A stretch of 64,000 nucleotides of DNA from an uncultured Sphingorhabdus sp. (lineage in GTDB: Bacteria; Pseudomonadota; Alphaproteobacteria; Sphingomonadales; Sphingomonadaceae): NCBI GenBank assembly GCA_937873665.1, contig CALMYW010000394.1, positions 744,001-808,000 on the forward strand, read 5' to 3'. The notes below the pieces were generated by a model. It had not been told where the DNA came from, ran no database searches, and saw only the letters and a program-made list of their open reading frames with translations. The translations under genes and the position numbers were made by a program. This document shows, one piece after another, positions 1 to 8,018 of this stretch. Within the stretch, counting starts at the first letter, position 1. Every line of letters begins with the position of its first letter.

Positions 1-324
1 GGGGTTGTGGCTGCCGGTTATCTGGATGCCGCCATCAACATCCTCCAGAACGGCTTCGGCATAATATAGCATCGGCGTCGGCCCCATGCCCACCGAGACG
101 GCATCGAGCCCGCTGTCGTTGATCCCCCGGATCAGCGCCTCTTCAAGCATCGGCGAACTGGTGCGGCCGTCATAACCGACCGCCACCTTCTTTCCGCCCG
201 CGCGGCCCAGCAGCGTCGCAAAGCCGCGTCCGATGGCATAGGCATCCTCTGCCCCCAGCGTTTCGCCGATAATCCCGCGAATGTCATATTCGCGCAGCGA
301 GGTGGGGTGAAAATTGTGCGGCAT
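1..324 (-). CDS. Phosphomannomutase/phosphoglucomutase, N-terminal part (cut by window edge)
   Basis: The first 108 codons of an alpha-D-phosphohexomutase, which interconverts hexose 1- and 6-phosphates for sugar-nucleotide and polysaccharide synthesis in the cytosol. The start ATG is at 324. The N-terminus reads LREYDIRGIIGETL, the usual entry of bacterial PMM/PGM enzymes, followed by a VGYDGRTSSP segment. The last visible codons encode TGSHNP, the active-site loop whose Ser is phosphorylated. The rest lies outside the window, so mannose and glucose specificity cannot be separated; the manA gene at 26431-27228 makes a mannose role plausible. Confidence 0.9.
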   Translation of the reverse strand, partial: MPHNFHPTSLREYDIRGIIGETLGAEDAYAIGRGFATLLGRAGGKKVAVGYDGRTSSPMLEEALIRGINDSGLDAVSVGMGPTPMLYYAEAVLEDVDGGIQITGSHNP

Positions 325-352
325 GGGAGAACTCCGGGAGATTGAAGTTGAA

Positions 353-433
353 CCGTAGTCCTGAGCCTGTCGAAGGACGCCTAACAGCCCGGCGTAAACC
401 TTGAGGCGCCCTTCGACAGGCTCAGGGCTACGG
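353..433. repeat. Palindromic repeat, family A, copy 1
   Basis: Two arms, 353-376 and 409-433, are inverted copies with the core CCTGAGCCTGTCGAAGG and its complement, around a 32-base centre. The same unit recurs at 12699-12780 and 18983-19049. All three copies lie between genes, as REP-type elements do. Here it sits between the phosphohexomutase start and the end of the J-domain-like gene. Confidence 0.8.
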
Positions 434-448
434 TAATTGGGACAGCCC

Positions 449-862
449 CTAACCTTTTTTCCTTTTCAAATCATCTAGCAAAAGGTCGCGGGCTTCGTTC
501 AATTTACGTTTGCGGTCTTCGCCATCGTTGCGATCAGGTTCGCTCTTGGCGACCAGTTCCTTGTGCCGCGCCTTGATCTTGGCGGCATCGTCATTGGCCG
601 ATACGCCGAGCAACCAGCGCGCGGCGGCCAGTTCATATTCGCTGCTCGGTATCTGTCGCAATTTGGACAGCCGCAGCGTCATCCCGCGAAACCAGAAAAC
701 ACCCACGCCAATCGCGGGCAACCCAAGCAACCATGCCCCGCGCAACGAAAGCACAGCGCCGGCTATCACCAGCGCCAGCGGCGGCAATTGCTTCAGCATC
801 AACTTCCCCGACCAGAGCCCCCAACCGATACCGGCAGCGACAAGGAGAAGGAAAGGTATCAT
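449..862 (-). CDS. Small membrane protein with degenerate J-domain-like tail
   Basis: 137 residues. Two hydrophobic segments (about residues 1-20 and 27-57) precede a soluble C-terminal part. The tail has a J-domain layout: ARWLLGVSANDD, then a basic helix, then a LNEARDLLL helix. Where a working J domain has the HPD tripeptide that stimulates DnaK, this one reads SEPD, so canonical DnaK stimulation is doubtful. The start overlaps the mipZ stop by one base (TGATG), so the two are probably translated from one transcript. Function is unknown; a membrane partner for MipZ or a chaperone is conjecture. Confidence 0.75.
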   Translation of the reverse strand: MIPFLLLVAAGIGWGLWSGKLMLKQLPPLALVIAGAVLSLRGAWLLGLPAIGVGVFWFRGMTLRLSKLRQIPSSEYELAAARWLLGVSANDDAAKIKARHKELVAKSEPDRNDGEDRKRKLNEARDLLLDDLKRKKG

Positions 863-1644
863 CAGACCAGTTGCGGCTGCGCGAATTCGGGAAGCGCGAG
901 CGCCGAAACCAGCTCGCGCAACTCCTGCCGCGCAACAATATGCGCCGTGCCAAGATTGCCGAGATGCCCCTTGTCGACCAGTGTAAGGCCGGACGGGAAC
1001 AGTTCGCGATAGATGACGCGTTCGTTGAGGCCGGGGACTACGCGGAAGCCCGCACGCTTCGAAAGTTCGGCAATCGCGTCGGTCATGCGTTGCTGGTTGC
1101 GCGCCTCCATATTGTGCAGGCGGTTGCGCAGCACCACCCAGTCGATGGTTGTGCCATCAGCGCGGGCGCGCGCCATGCGCGCCTCCCACATCAGCTCGGC
1201 ATAGAAGCTCAGCTTCTTGACCTTGAAATTCTCCGCATCAACGCGGCCCATCAGATCGAAATCGATGAAGCTATCGTTAATTGGCGTCACCAGCGTGTTG
1301 GCCCGGGTGGCTACAAAACGCGCATAGGGATCATCGCGCCCCGGCGTATCGAAAATCAGGAAATCGCTCTCGGCTTCCAGCTTTGCAATCTGCTCCTCAA
1401 GGCGCGCTTGCGATTCTTGTTCGAACACATCGAAAGCAGGAAGCGGCAGGTTGATATCGCGTCGCGCCATCGTGTCTCGGCGGTTTTCGAGATAGCGGTA
1501 CAGCGTACGTTGGCGCGAATCGAGATCGAGGCAAGCTACGCGGGCCCCACGCGAAGCAAGGCCAATGGCAACATGGATAGCGGTGGTCGACTTCCCCGTT
1601 CCGCCTTTTTCATTTGCAAATACAATATGATGTGCCTTGGCCAT
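862..1644 (-). CDS. mipZ: Division-plane positioning ATPase MipZ
   Basis: 260 residues. A ParA/MinD-type P-loop ATPase that, in alphaproteobacteria, binds the ParB-parS complex and forms a polar gradient that inhibits FtsZ, placing the septum at mid-cell. A deviant Walker A, NEKGGTGKST, is at residues 11-20; LDLDSRQRT follows near 39-47; the Walker B region reads FLIFDTPG. The sections NDSFIDFDLMGRVD, WVVLRNRL and RVIYRELFPSGLTL are characteristic of MipZ rather than chromosomal ParA. It is the first gene of a pair with the J-domain-like membrane protein, overlapping by one base. Confidence 0.93.
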   Translation of the reverse strand: MAKAHHIVFANEKGGTGKSTTAIHVAIGLASRGARVACLDLDSRQRTLYRYLENRRDTMARRDINLPLPAFDVFEQESQARLEEQIAKLEAESDFLIFDTPGRDDPYARFVATRANTLVTPINDSFIDFDLMGRVDAENFKVKKLSFYAELMWEARMARARADGTTIDWVVLRNRLHNMEARNQQRMTDAIAELSKRAGFRVVPGLNERVIYRELFPSGLTLVDKGHLGNLGTAHIVARQELRELVSALALPEFAQPQLV

Positions 1645-1738
1645 GTGCCGGCTTTACCCCTGATTCTGAAATTCGTCTTGCACAGTGCTGCGCGCGGCGC
1701 TGTATGCGATGACCTGCCATAACCAAGGCCCAAATGAC

Positions 1739-2581
1739 GTGCAAACCATCAATAGGTTAACCGAGCTTCGTGCCGCCACCCGAGCGATAAAAGCTGAGGA
1801 TAAGTCTCTGGCGCTTGTCCCCACCATGGGCGCACTCCATGCCGGGCACCTTCAGCTGGTCGAGGAAGCGAAGCGGCGCGCCGATGCCGTGGCCGTATCG
1901 ATCTTTGTGAACCCGACCCAATTCGGCCCCAATGAAGATCTCGACGCCTATCCGCGCATGTTGGAGGAAGATTCGGCCAAATTGCGCGCTGCCGGTGTTG
2001 ACCTGCTCTGGGCCCCCCCGGTCAGCGAAGTCTATCCAGAAGGTTTTGCCACAAAGATTCACGTCGCCGGGCCGAGCAGCGGCTATTGCGGCGGCGCGCG
2101 ACCGGGCCATTTTGATGGCGTCGCGCTGGTGGTGACCAAATTGTTCAATCAGGTCGAACCCGATATCGCCTGTTTTGGCGAAAAGGATTTTCAGCAGCTA
2201 GCCGTTATCCGCCAATTTGTGCGTGACCTCGACATCAACGTCGAAATTGTCGGCGTCCCCATCGTGCGCGATGCGGATGGTCTAGCGCTATCGTCACGCA
2301 ACGCCTATCTCTCCGCCGAAGACCGCCAGGCCGCACTTGCCTTGCCACATGCGTTGCAGAAAGCGCGCGAAGCTATCCTTTCGGGTGGCGACGTAGCGTT
2401 GATTCTCTCCGATGCGCAGAAAGCCATATTGGCCGCCGGTTTCGCCAATGTGGACTATTTTGCCTTGGCTGATGCGCAAACGCTTGCACCCGTATCGGCG
2501 CTCACCGGCAGGCCGTTACGCTTGCTGGCAGCAGCTAAGATTGGGAAGACACGGCTGATCGACAATCTCGCGGTGGAATAG
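1739..2581 (+). CDS. panC: Pantothenate synthetase
   Basis: Joins pantoate and beta-alanine using ATP, the last step of pantothenate (CoA precursor) synthesis. [10 protein letters not shown] carries the HxGH-type nucleotide-binding signature; [24 protein letters not shown] and LSSRNAYLS are family hallmarks. The frame is open from an ATG at 1685, but homology begins only at [12 protein letters not shown], so I place the start at the GTG at 1739 (about 280 residues, usual for the family); the ATG at 1709 is the alternative. No clear Shine-Dalgarno site decides between them. It is divergent from mipZ. Confidence 0.92.
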   Translation: MQTINRLTELRAATRAIKAEDKSLALVPTMGALHAGHLQLVEEAKRRADAVAVSIFVNPTQFGPNEDLDAYPRMLEEDSAKLRAAGVDLLWAPPVSEVYPEGFATKIHVAGPSSGYCGGARPGHFDGVALVVTKLFNQVEPDIACFGEKDFQQLAVIRQFVRDLDINVEIVGVPIVRDADGLALSSRNAYLSAEDRQAALALPHALQKAREAILSGGDVALILSDAQKAILAAGFANVDYFALADAQTLAPVSALTGRPLRLLAAAKIGKTRLIDNLAVE

Positions 2582-2679
2582 CATTTCCCCATAGCGGATT
2601 AAAAAAGTTCGATTTGCGTTAACCATTTATTAGCCACGTTCGGGCGAACACTCCCTCAACAACAGAGGGAAAAATCGTC

Positions 2680-2976
2680 ATGGCCAATAGTTTGAAAAGC
2701 GCCACGTTTTTAATGGAGAGCCGGATTGCGGACGCGGCACGGGGCAGTGCTGGTGCGTTGTTCGATCTGGGGGTAGCCTACTCAACCGGGAGCGGCGGCA
2801 TCGATGTCGATCTGGTCGAGGCACATAAATGGTTCAATCTCGCTGCACTCAATGGAAACGAAGAAGCCGTCTATTGCCGTGCCGAAATCTCCGACGAGAT
2901 GACCGCGCGTGAAATTGCCGAAGCGCAGAAACTCGCCCGCGCCTGGCTCAACGAAAATATGCGTCGCGCCGCATAA
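2680..2976 (+). CDS. Sel1-repeat protein
   Basis: 98 residues with one recognisable Sel1-type helical repeat: ALFDLGVAYSTGSGG then DLVEAHKWFNLAALNGNEEA. Such repeats are TPR-like protein-interaction modules. The protein has no signal peptide or membrane segment and is too short for more than two repeats. Small stand-alone Sel1 proteins of this kind are seen in sphingomonads, but no partner is suggested by the neighbours (panC upstream, tRNA downstream). The role is unknown. Confidence 0.75.
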   Translation: MANSLKSATFLMESRIADAARGSAGALFDLGVAYSTGSGGIDVDLVEAHKWFNLAALNGNEEAVYCRAEISDEMTAREIAEAQKLARAWLNENMRRAA

Positions 2977-3014
2977 TTCCGAAGAAGCTGGCTTGCCAGC
3001 CGAAGCCCGTATAC

Positions 3015-3090
<76 letters not shown>

Positions 3091-3139
3091 GTTCCAGCAT
3101 CGCGAATATAGGAAGCAGCCGCAGCGCTTGCCAAGGCAT

Positions 3140-3766
3140 TTATTGATTTTGCAGTGCTTGCCAGGCGGCAAAAGACTGCGCCAGACGTTCGGCGGCAATA
3201 TCGCGCCCGGCACCCCGATCAAGCCCGAGCGATGCCGACAGCGGACCTCCCATTAACGAATCCCCCAGCGCCAGCAGCACCAGCTCCATCGTCAGCTTGT
3301 GCAGATTGCCGTCTTCATGGCCGCCCTCGCCCACTTCATCGACCAGCCGGTGGATCGCCTCTACCACTGGATTGAGCGCGTCTTCATTCCCGCTAAGCAG
3401 CATCCATGCCGCAAGCGCCCCGGCTCCTGCCTTGTCAAAATGGTCAAATATCATGTCAACCAGATCGCGTGGGCCAATATCGCCGCCGCGGAAGCGGTGA
3501 ATCTGCTCGCCAATGTCGATGCAGATCGACTCGGCATGATAAGCCGCCAATTCACGCTGCAAACCAGATGCCGAGCCAAAATGGTGAAGCAAATTGGCAT
3601 GAGTACGACCGATCCGTCCGGCAACCGCCTTCAGGGTAACCGCCTGCGGACCAGCCTCCATCAATATGTCACGCGCAGCCTCCAGCGCCGCAAGGCGGCT
3701 GGCCTCAGGTGACAGGCGTTTGCGCGCGACCGCTTCACCCTTGATCGGGAATTTCACTATTGACAT
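3140..3766 (-). CDS. TetR-family regulator
   Basis: 208 residues. The N-terminal helix-turn-helix spans about residues 22-65 (ALEAARDILMEAGPQAVTLKAVAGRIG, then the recognition helix THANLLHHFGS). The C-terminal ligand domain is helical and unassigned. It faces two tandem PF10118-type genes across a 63-base gap, so it probably represses them and itself. An imperfect palindrome at 3761-3774 overlaps its own start codon. The ligand is unknown. Confidence 0.88.
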   Translation of the reverse strand: MSIVKFPIKGEAVARKRLSPEASRLAALEAARDILMEAGPQAVTLKAVAGRIGRTHANLLHHFGSASGLQRELAAYHAESICIDIGEQIHRFRGGDIGPRDLVDMIFDHFDKAGAGALAAWMLLSGNEDALNPVVEAIHRLVDEVGEGGHEDGNLHKLTMELVLLALGDSLMGGPLSASLGLDRGAGRDIAAERLAQSFAAWQALQNQ

Positions 3767-3774
3767 TGATGTTA
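3761..3774. promoter_or_regulatory. Likely TetR operator overlapping the regulator's start
   Basis: TGACA-TTGA-TGTTA is an inverted repeat with one mismatch, lying across the start of the TetR gene and in the divergent promoter region of the diiron-like genes. A TTGACA hexamer at 3760-3765 could be a plus-strand -35 box. The same layout (TGACA-N4-TGTCA) occurs at 54646-54659 ahead of the CYP153 gene. Confidence 0.45.
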
Positions 3775-3829
3775 GTTACCCTAAAAGCCCTGCACTGTAA
3801 AGTCTTCCCCAACTGCAAAGGGACAACTC

Positions 3830-4711
3830 GTGAACGCTCCTGTCAAGATCGACACCGAATTAGCTGTGCAAAAAGCGGTTCCGACACCTGCTGACCTGAC
3901 CATTACCCCCCGCGATCGCCGCTTCGGGCGCAGCGATGGACATGTGCAGGGTCGCTGGTGGAACAATGGCAATCCCTTTGCCACTGCCTTTTTCAACGCC
4001 CTCTCCACAACTTTCCCTAAAGGCGAAGCTTTCTTCATCGAAAGCGTAAAGGCCTTCCGCGACGGCGCATCGCCCAAGCTGGCCGAGGAAATCCGCGCCT
4101 TTACGATGCAGGAAGTCATGCACACGCGCGAGCATGTCGCGTTCAATCGCCGCGTCGTCGATTCGGGCTATGATGTGACCTTCCTCGACCAACAGGTCGA
4201 TCATGTGCTGGATCTGATCAAGACACGCCCGGCCATCGTAAATCTGGCGGCAACCATGGCGCTGGAGCATTTCACTGCGATCCTCGCCCGCGAATTGCTT
4301 GAAAACCCAAAGCATCTGGTTGGAGCCGATCCGGAGGCCGCGGCCCTTTGGCGCTGGCATGCGGTGGAGGAAATCGAGCATAAGGCGGTCGCCTATGACA
4401 CCTGGCTGCATGCGACCAAGGGCTGGAGCCGCTATCGCCGCTGGAAACTGAAATCGATGATGATGCTGGTCATCACCACCCGTTTCATCCCCGAGCGCAT
4501 CAAGGGCATGCTCAACCTGCTGGAGCAGGATGGCATCACCGGCTGGAAGGCGAAGCGTGGCATTTTGTGGTACGCCTTTGGCAACCCGGGCATGTTCCGC
4601 AAGATTTTGGGGGCATGGGCGGCCTATTTCCTGCCCGGATTCCACCCGTGGAATAGCGATGAAAAGCACCTTATCGCACGCTACGAGGCCGAAAATCCCG
4701 TCGCAGCGTGA
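3830..4711 (+). CDS. PF10118-type metal-dependent hydrolase, copy 1 (diiron-like)
   Basis: 293 residues, GTG start at 3830 preceded by AAAGGGA. It matches the family annotated as predicted metal-dependent hydrolases. Conserved carboxylate and histidine residues look like a ferritin-type diiron site: E95 and H98, E101-H102, E146-H147, and E180-E181 with E183-H184. Two hydrophobic stretches near residues 209-217 and 257-270 suggest membrane association. It is followed by a paralog and faces a TetR gene. The substrate is unknown; a lipid or hydrophobic substrate is my guess from the membrane-leaning C-terminus. Confidence 0.8.
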   Translation: MNAPVKIDTELAVQKAVPTPADLTITPRDRRFGRSDGHVQGRWWNNGNPFATAFFNALSTTFPKGEAFFIESVKAFRDGASPKLAEEIRAFTMQEVMHTREHVAFNRRVVDSGYDVTFLDQQVDHVLDLIKTRPAIVNLAATMALEHFTAILARELLENPKHLVGADPEAAALWRWHAVEEIEHKAVAYDTWLHATKGWSRYRRWKLKSMMMLVITTRFIPERIKGMLNLLEQDGITGWKAKRGILWYAFGNPGMFRKILGAWAAYFLPGFHPWNSDEKHLIARYEAENPVAA

Positions 4712-4823
4712 TTTGGCGTTAACGCCGCAACACGTTGAGCAAACTGTAAAATCGCTAATCCTTCCGCGGGATTAACCTTTCCCGTTAAGCGGGGTTTATC
4801 CCGACGCGCCTATTCTGGGTTGC

Positions 4824-5768
4824 ATGGATCAGACCAACAGTTTGAGTGTAATTGCGGCCTCACCGGGAGAGCAAACGGGCACACAGCGTATGCATGTGCG
4901 CCAGTTCCGCGCGAAACCGGCACAGCAAGCTGCACGGCACTGGGTGCGCGGTGACATGTTTGCGACCGCCTTCCTCAACGCCCTGTCCGTCGTTTTTCCG
5001 CGCGGCGAAGCCTTCATGATTGAAGCTTTACGCCCCTGGAAAGACCGCGCCGATTGCCAACTGGCACAGGACATCGCAACCTTCATTACACAGGAAGCCG
5101 CACACAGCCGCGAACATGTCGGCTTCAACAAGGCGATTATCGACGCAGGCTATGACATCGAGGCGCTTGATCGCGCGATCAAGCAGTTTGTGTCCTTCTT
5201 CTCAGGTTGCGGTGAAGTCACCAAATTGGGCGCAACAATGTGCATCGAGCATCTGACGGCGATCGTGGCTGCCGAAATCCTCAAGAATCGCGAGCATCTG
5301 GAAGGAACCGATCTCGAACTCCGCAAGCTGTGGCTCTGGCATGCGGTCGAAGAGGTCGAACATAAGGCTGTCGCCTTCGACGTCTGGATGTTCGCGACCC
5401 GCGAGTGGAGCGGCGCGCGGCGCTGGTTGACCCGCAGCGCTCTGCTGCTCGCGGTGTCGCTGAGCTTTTTCATCAACCGCACGCGCGGGCAGGTCGAACT
5501 GTTGCAGCAGGATGGCTTGTCGAAACCCACGGCTTGGTGGAAATGTATCCGCCATGGGTTTGCCAAGGGCGCGATCGGGCGGAATGTCATGGGGCCTTGG
5601 GCCGAATTTTTGCGCCCCGGTTTCCATCCGCACCAGATTGATGACAGCGAGCTTTTGATTCGTGGAGAGAATATGCTCGCGGCCATCAAACTGGTGACCG
5701 AAGGGTCGGCAGGCGATGCTGTGCGAACCACCCCAACCCTTTCCGAAAAACTTGCAGTCAACGCCTAG
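4824..5768 (+). CDS. PF10118-type metal-dependent hydrolase, copy 2
   Basis: 314 residues, paralogous to the gene just upstream through most of its length. It shares GDMFATAFLNALS, the EAAH..EH motif (E91, H94, E97-H98), an EHLTA motif and WHAVEEVEHKAVAFD. The first 35 residues differ and the C-terminus is longer. The 112-base gap has no obvious terminator, so co-transcription is likely. Its end overlaps the convergent GNAT gene by four bases. Confidence 0.78.
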   Translation: MDQTNSLSVIAASPGEQTGTQRMHVRQFRAKPAQQAARHWVRGDMFATAFLNALSVVFPRGEAFMIEALRPWKDRADCQLAQDIATFITQEAAHSREHVGFNKAIIDAGYDIEALDRAIKQFVSFFSGCGEVTKLGATMCIEHLTAIVAAEILKNREHLEGTDLELRKLWLWHAVEEVEHKAVAFDVWMFATREWSGARRWLTRSALLLAVSLSFFINRTRGQVELLQQDGLSKPTAWWKCIRHGFAKGAIGRNVMGPWAEFLRPGFHPHQIDDSELLIRGENMLAAIKLVTEGSAGDAVRTTPTLSEKLAVNA

Positions 5769-6352
5769 GCGGCACGCAATGCTTCACCCATAGTGGGTCG
5801 AATTCGCCACATCGACGCGGTATCGGAAATGTCACCGTCACCGCCCGACAGATCCTGCTCGTACAACACCGTAGTTGCGGCATAGCCCCGCCCCGCGCTG
5901 AAGCGTTCCTCACGCTTTCCGGTCTGGCGGAACCCCAGCTTGCGCAAAACGGTACCTGATGTGGGATTGTCTATGAAGTGCGAAGCCACCAGCTTTTTGT
6001 GGCCGACTGTCTTCGCAATATCGACCACGGCTCGACCTGCCTCGCTGGCAAAGCCGCGGCCCCAATAGCTGCGCGCAATCCAATAACCCATCTCGGTGGC
6101 ATCATCGCGTTCGCTGAGGCCGCAAGCCCCGACGATGACTGGCGCGCCCTCGGTGCGCAGATACAGGATGAATGTCGGGAACAATTCGGCCTGTTCACCG
6201 CCAACAAAGCGCAGCGCATCCTCGAACGAATAGGGCCAAGGTGCTTTCGCAAGATTGCGGACGATGCCTTCATCGGCGATTGCACGATAGAGCGGACCCG
6301 CATCTTCGGGCCAACTGGGTCTTAACAACAGTCTTTCGGTTCTCGCGAACAT
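5765..6352 (-). CDS. GNAT-family N-acetyltransferase
   Basis: 195 residues from the ATG at 6352, which has AGGAGAGAG upstream; the open frame runs further but without homology. TERLLLRPSWPEDAGPLY is the usual opening of RimJ/RimL-like GNAT enzymes. MGYWIARSYWGRGFASEA is the acetyl-CoA pyrophosphate loop, and NPTSGTVLRKLGF is the typical C-terminal motif. It transfers acetyl from acetyl-CoA to an amine on a protein or small molecule; the acceptor is not predictable. About 30 residues at the C-terminus are poorly conserved. Confidence 0.87.
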   Translation of the reverse strand: MFARTERLLLRPSWPEDAGPLYRAIADEGIVRNLAKAPWPYSFEDALRFVGGEQAELFPTFILYLRTEGAPVIVGACGLSERDDATEMGYWIARSYWGRGFASEAGRAVVDIAKTVGHKKLVASHFIDNPTSGTVLRKLGFRQTGKREERFSAGRGYAATTVLYEQDLSGGDGDISDTASMWRIRPTMGEALRAA

Positions 6353-6453
6353 GGGTCTCTCTCCTGACCGGACGGCTGCCCCTTGAAACTCTTTAGTGAC
6401 AGCCTTGTGAAATTTTCCACGCCTGATGGGGTGGGGTGCAGGGAGAATGGGAC

Positions 6454-6488
6454 AAAAAGAAAGGGAGCCGGATGACCCGTCTCCCTTG
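6454..6488 (-). terminator. Rho-independent terminator of rplU-rpmA
   Basis: On the minus strand, downstream of rpmA, a seven-base stem AAGGGAG (complement at 6482-6488) pairs with CTCCCTT (complement at 6462-6468) and is followed by TCTTTTTG. A second hairpin, GGACAACC with its complement at 6531-6552, sits directly after the rpmA stop without a T-run. Confidence 0.75.
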
Positions 6489-6555
6489 CGCGATGGGAGG
6501 TGTTGCCACGCTCCCCGGGTCGTCCAGACGGACAACCCGTTTTGGTTGTCCTATG

Positions 6556-6825
6556 TTATTCGGCTGCCATCGCCATAGTGTCCACCGACACATATTTGCG
6601 GCCGAGTTTGCCGGCGTGGAATCGGACGCGACCTTCGACGAGTGCGAAGAGGGTGTGGTCCTTGCCCATGCCAACGCCAGCGCCCGGGTACACTTTGGTC
6701 CCGCGCTGACGCACGATAATGTTGCCGCCGATCACTTCCTGACCGCCGAACTTCTTCACGCCAAGGCGACGACCGGCTGAGTCGCGACCGTTACGGCTGG
6801 AACCACCTGCTTTTTTATGTGCCAT
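6556..6825 (-). CDS. rpmA: 50S ribosomal protein L27
   Basis: 89 residues, full length. The N-terminus [16 protein letters not shown] is the L27 signature, whose tail reaches the peptidyl-transferase centre; [23 protein letters not shown] core sequence follows. It starts right at MAHKK, so there is no cleavable Firmicute-type extension. It lies 19 bases after rplU, the standard rplU-rpmA order. Confidence 0.97.
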   Translation of the reverse strand: MAHKKAGGSSRNGRDSAGRRLGVKKFGGQEVIGGNIIVRQRGTKVYPGAGVGMGKDHTLFALVEGRVRFHAGKLGRKYVSVDTMAMAAE

Positions 6826-6844
6826 GGTCTAAACTCCTGAATTC

Positions 6845-7255
6845 TTATTCGGCTGTTTTGGCTGCGGCCTTTTTCGGCGCGGCCTTTTTGGCGGGTGCGG
6901 CATCTGCCGCAGCTTCGACTTTTTCAGCCTTGGGGGCAGCAGCCTTTTTCGGCGCGGCGCCACCAACGGCAGTGATGCGAAGCAGCGTCAGCGACTGGCG
7001 ATGGCCCTGCTTACGGCGATAGTTGTGCCGACGGCGCTTCTTGAAAACGATGACCTTTTCGCCACGCTCCTGCGCAATGATCTCGGCCGAAACGACCAGA
7101 CCCTTGGCGTCCTTGACTTCGCCACCGTCGCCCGCGAGCAACACATCGTCCAGCGACACGGTGTCACCAGCGTTTCCGGGCAGCTTTTCAACTGCGATCT
7201 TGTCTCCGGCGGCGACGCGATACTGCTTGCCGCCTGTGCGCACGATAGCGAACAT
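6845..7255 (-). CDS. rplU: 50S ribosomal protein L21 with Ala/Lys-rich tail
   Basis: 136 residues. The first 100 form the L21 domain ([14 protein letters not shown], then [20 protein letters not shown], a 23S rRNA-binding segment). Residues from about 103 to the end form a low-complexity Ala/Lys/Pro tail, which several alphaproteobacterial L21 proteins have; it is probably disordered and RNA-contacting. First gene of the rplU-rpmA operon. Confidence 0.97.
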   Translation of the reverse strand: MFAIVRTGGKQYRVAAGDKIAVEKLPGNAGDTVSLDDVLLAGDGGEVKDAKGLVVSAEIIAQERGEKVIVFKKRRRHNYRRKQGHRQSLTLLRITAVGGAAPKKAAAPKAEKVEAAADAAPAKKAAPKKAAAKTAE

Positions 7256-7361
7256 GGCTCTATCTCAATCTCTTTATATCTGCTTTTCACCCAGTTTAAC
7301 GGGCATTTCCAACGCGCAACAACAAGACGCGAGTCCCGAAGGCCCGCATTGGAAGGCGCGC

Positions 7362-7389
7362 AGCTAGTGTATTGAGTCGGCTTTGTCAA
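7362..7389 (-). promoter_or_regulatory. Possible rplU-rpmA promoter
   Basis: A perfect TTGACA lies on the minus strand at 7389-7384. Spaced 17 bases downstream is only a weak TAGCTG; a better TACACT is 13 bases away. The -35 box is convincing, the -10 box is not. The position, about 110 bases upstream of the rplU start, is right for a ribosomal-protein promoter with a leader. Confidence 0.4.
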
Positions 7390-7474
7390 CGGCCTTTGCC
7401 GCAAATATCGGCGGTTTCCGGGCGATGGGTTGCGCAAGCTTGCCTGCGCGCTGCAGGCCGCCTAAACCCTCAGG

Positions 7475-7996
7475 ATGTTCCGCGTCAACAATCCCGCTTA
7501 TTCGCTGCCCGTCATTGCCGTTTTGCTGCTGGCAGGCTGTTCGCTGCCCGAAGGAGAATTTCCATCGTTGGCGAAGCGGTCCTATGAAACCAGCGAACCG
7601 GTCGGCGAACCATCGGCGGAACCGGAACAGTTGACGACCAGTATTCCTGCGGATGTTGACGCATCAGTTAATCTCTTGCTTGCAAGGCATCAAAAAGCGG
7701 AATCAGCATTCCGCTCCGCTTTGGGAGGCGTGCGGAAAGCCGCACAGTCGGCAGCTGGATCGGCAATCGGATCAGAAAGCTGGGCATCGGCAGAGGTTGA
7801 ACTTTCCAGACTGGACGTAGCGCGCGGAGATTCGGTCGCTGCACTGGCCGAAATGGATAAGTTGATCGCCGACCAGCGGGAGCGGGGGGCCGATTCGGGC
7901 TTGCTCGGCCTGCTCGCGGAGCCACAATCCCGCCTTGCAGCGGACGTAGCTGCACAAACCGCGGAAATCGAGGCTTTGGCCCGCCTGATAGGCTAA
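7475..7996 (+). CDS. Predicted lipoprotein, unknown function
   Basis: 173 residues. A signal peptide with the lipobox LLAGC (cysteine near residue 24) predicts lipidation and envelope attachment. After a Pro/Glu-rich linker, the remaining 110 residues are Ala-rich and helical, with heptad-like stretches (SAFRSALGGVRKAAQSAAGSA, then EVELSRLDVARGDSVAALAEMDKL), probably coiled coil. I recognise no family. It precedes ppc by 22 bases to the nearest possible start and could be co-transcribed. Confidence 0.7.
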   Translation: MFRVNNPAYSLPVIAVLLLAGCSLPEGEFPSLAKRSYETSEPVGEPSAEPEQLTTSIPADVDASVNLLLARHQKAESAFRSALGGVRKAAQSAAGSAIGSESWASAEVELSRLDVARGDSVAALAEMDKLIADQRERGADSGLLGLLAEPQSRLAADVAAQTAEIEALARLIG

Positions 7997-8018
7997 ACAG
8001 CCTGCATAGCTATGTCGC

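Noticed and set aside
733..1722. 329-residue plus-strand ORF across mipZ
   Set aside because: It is antisense to mipZ and has no family features; long shadow frames are normal at this G+C.
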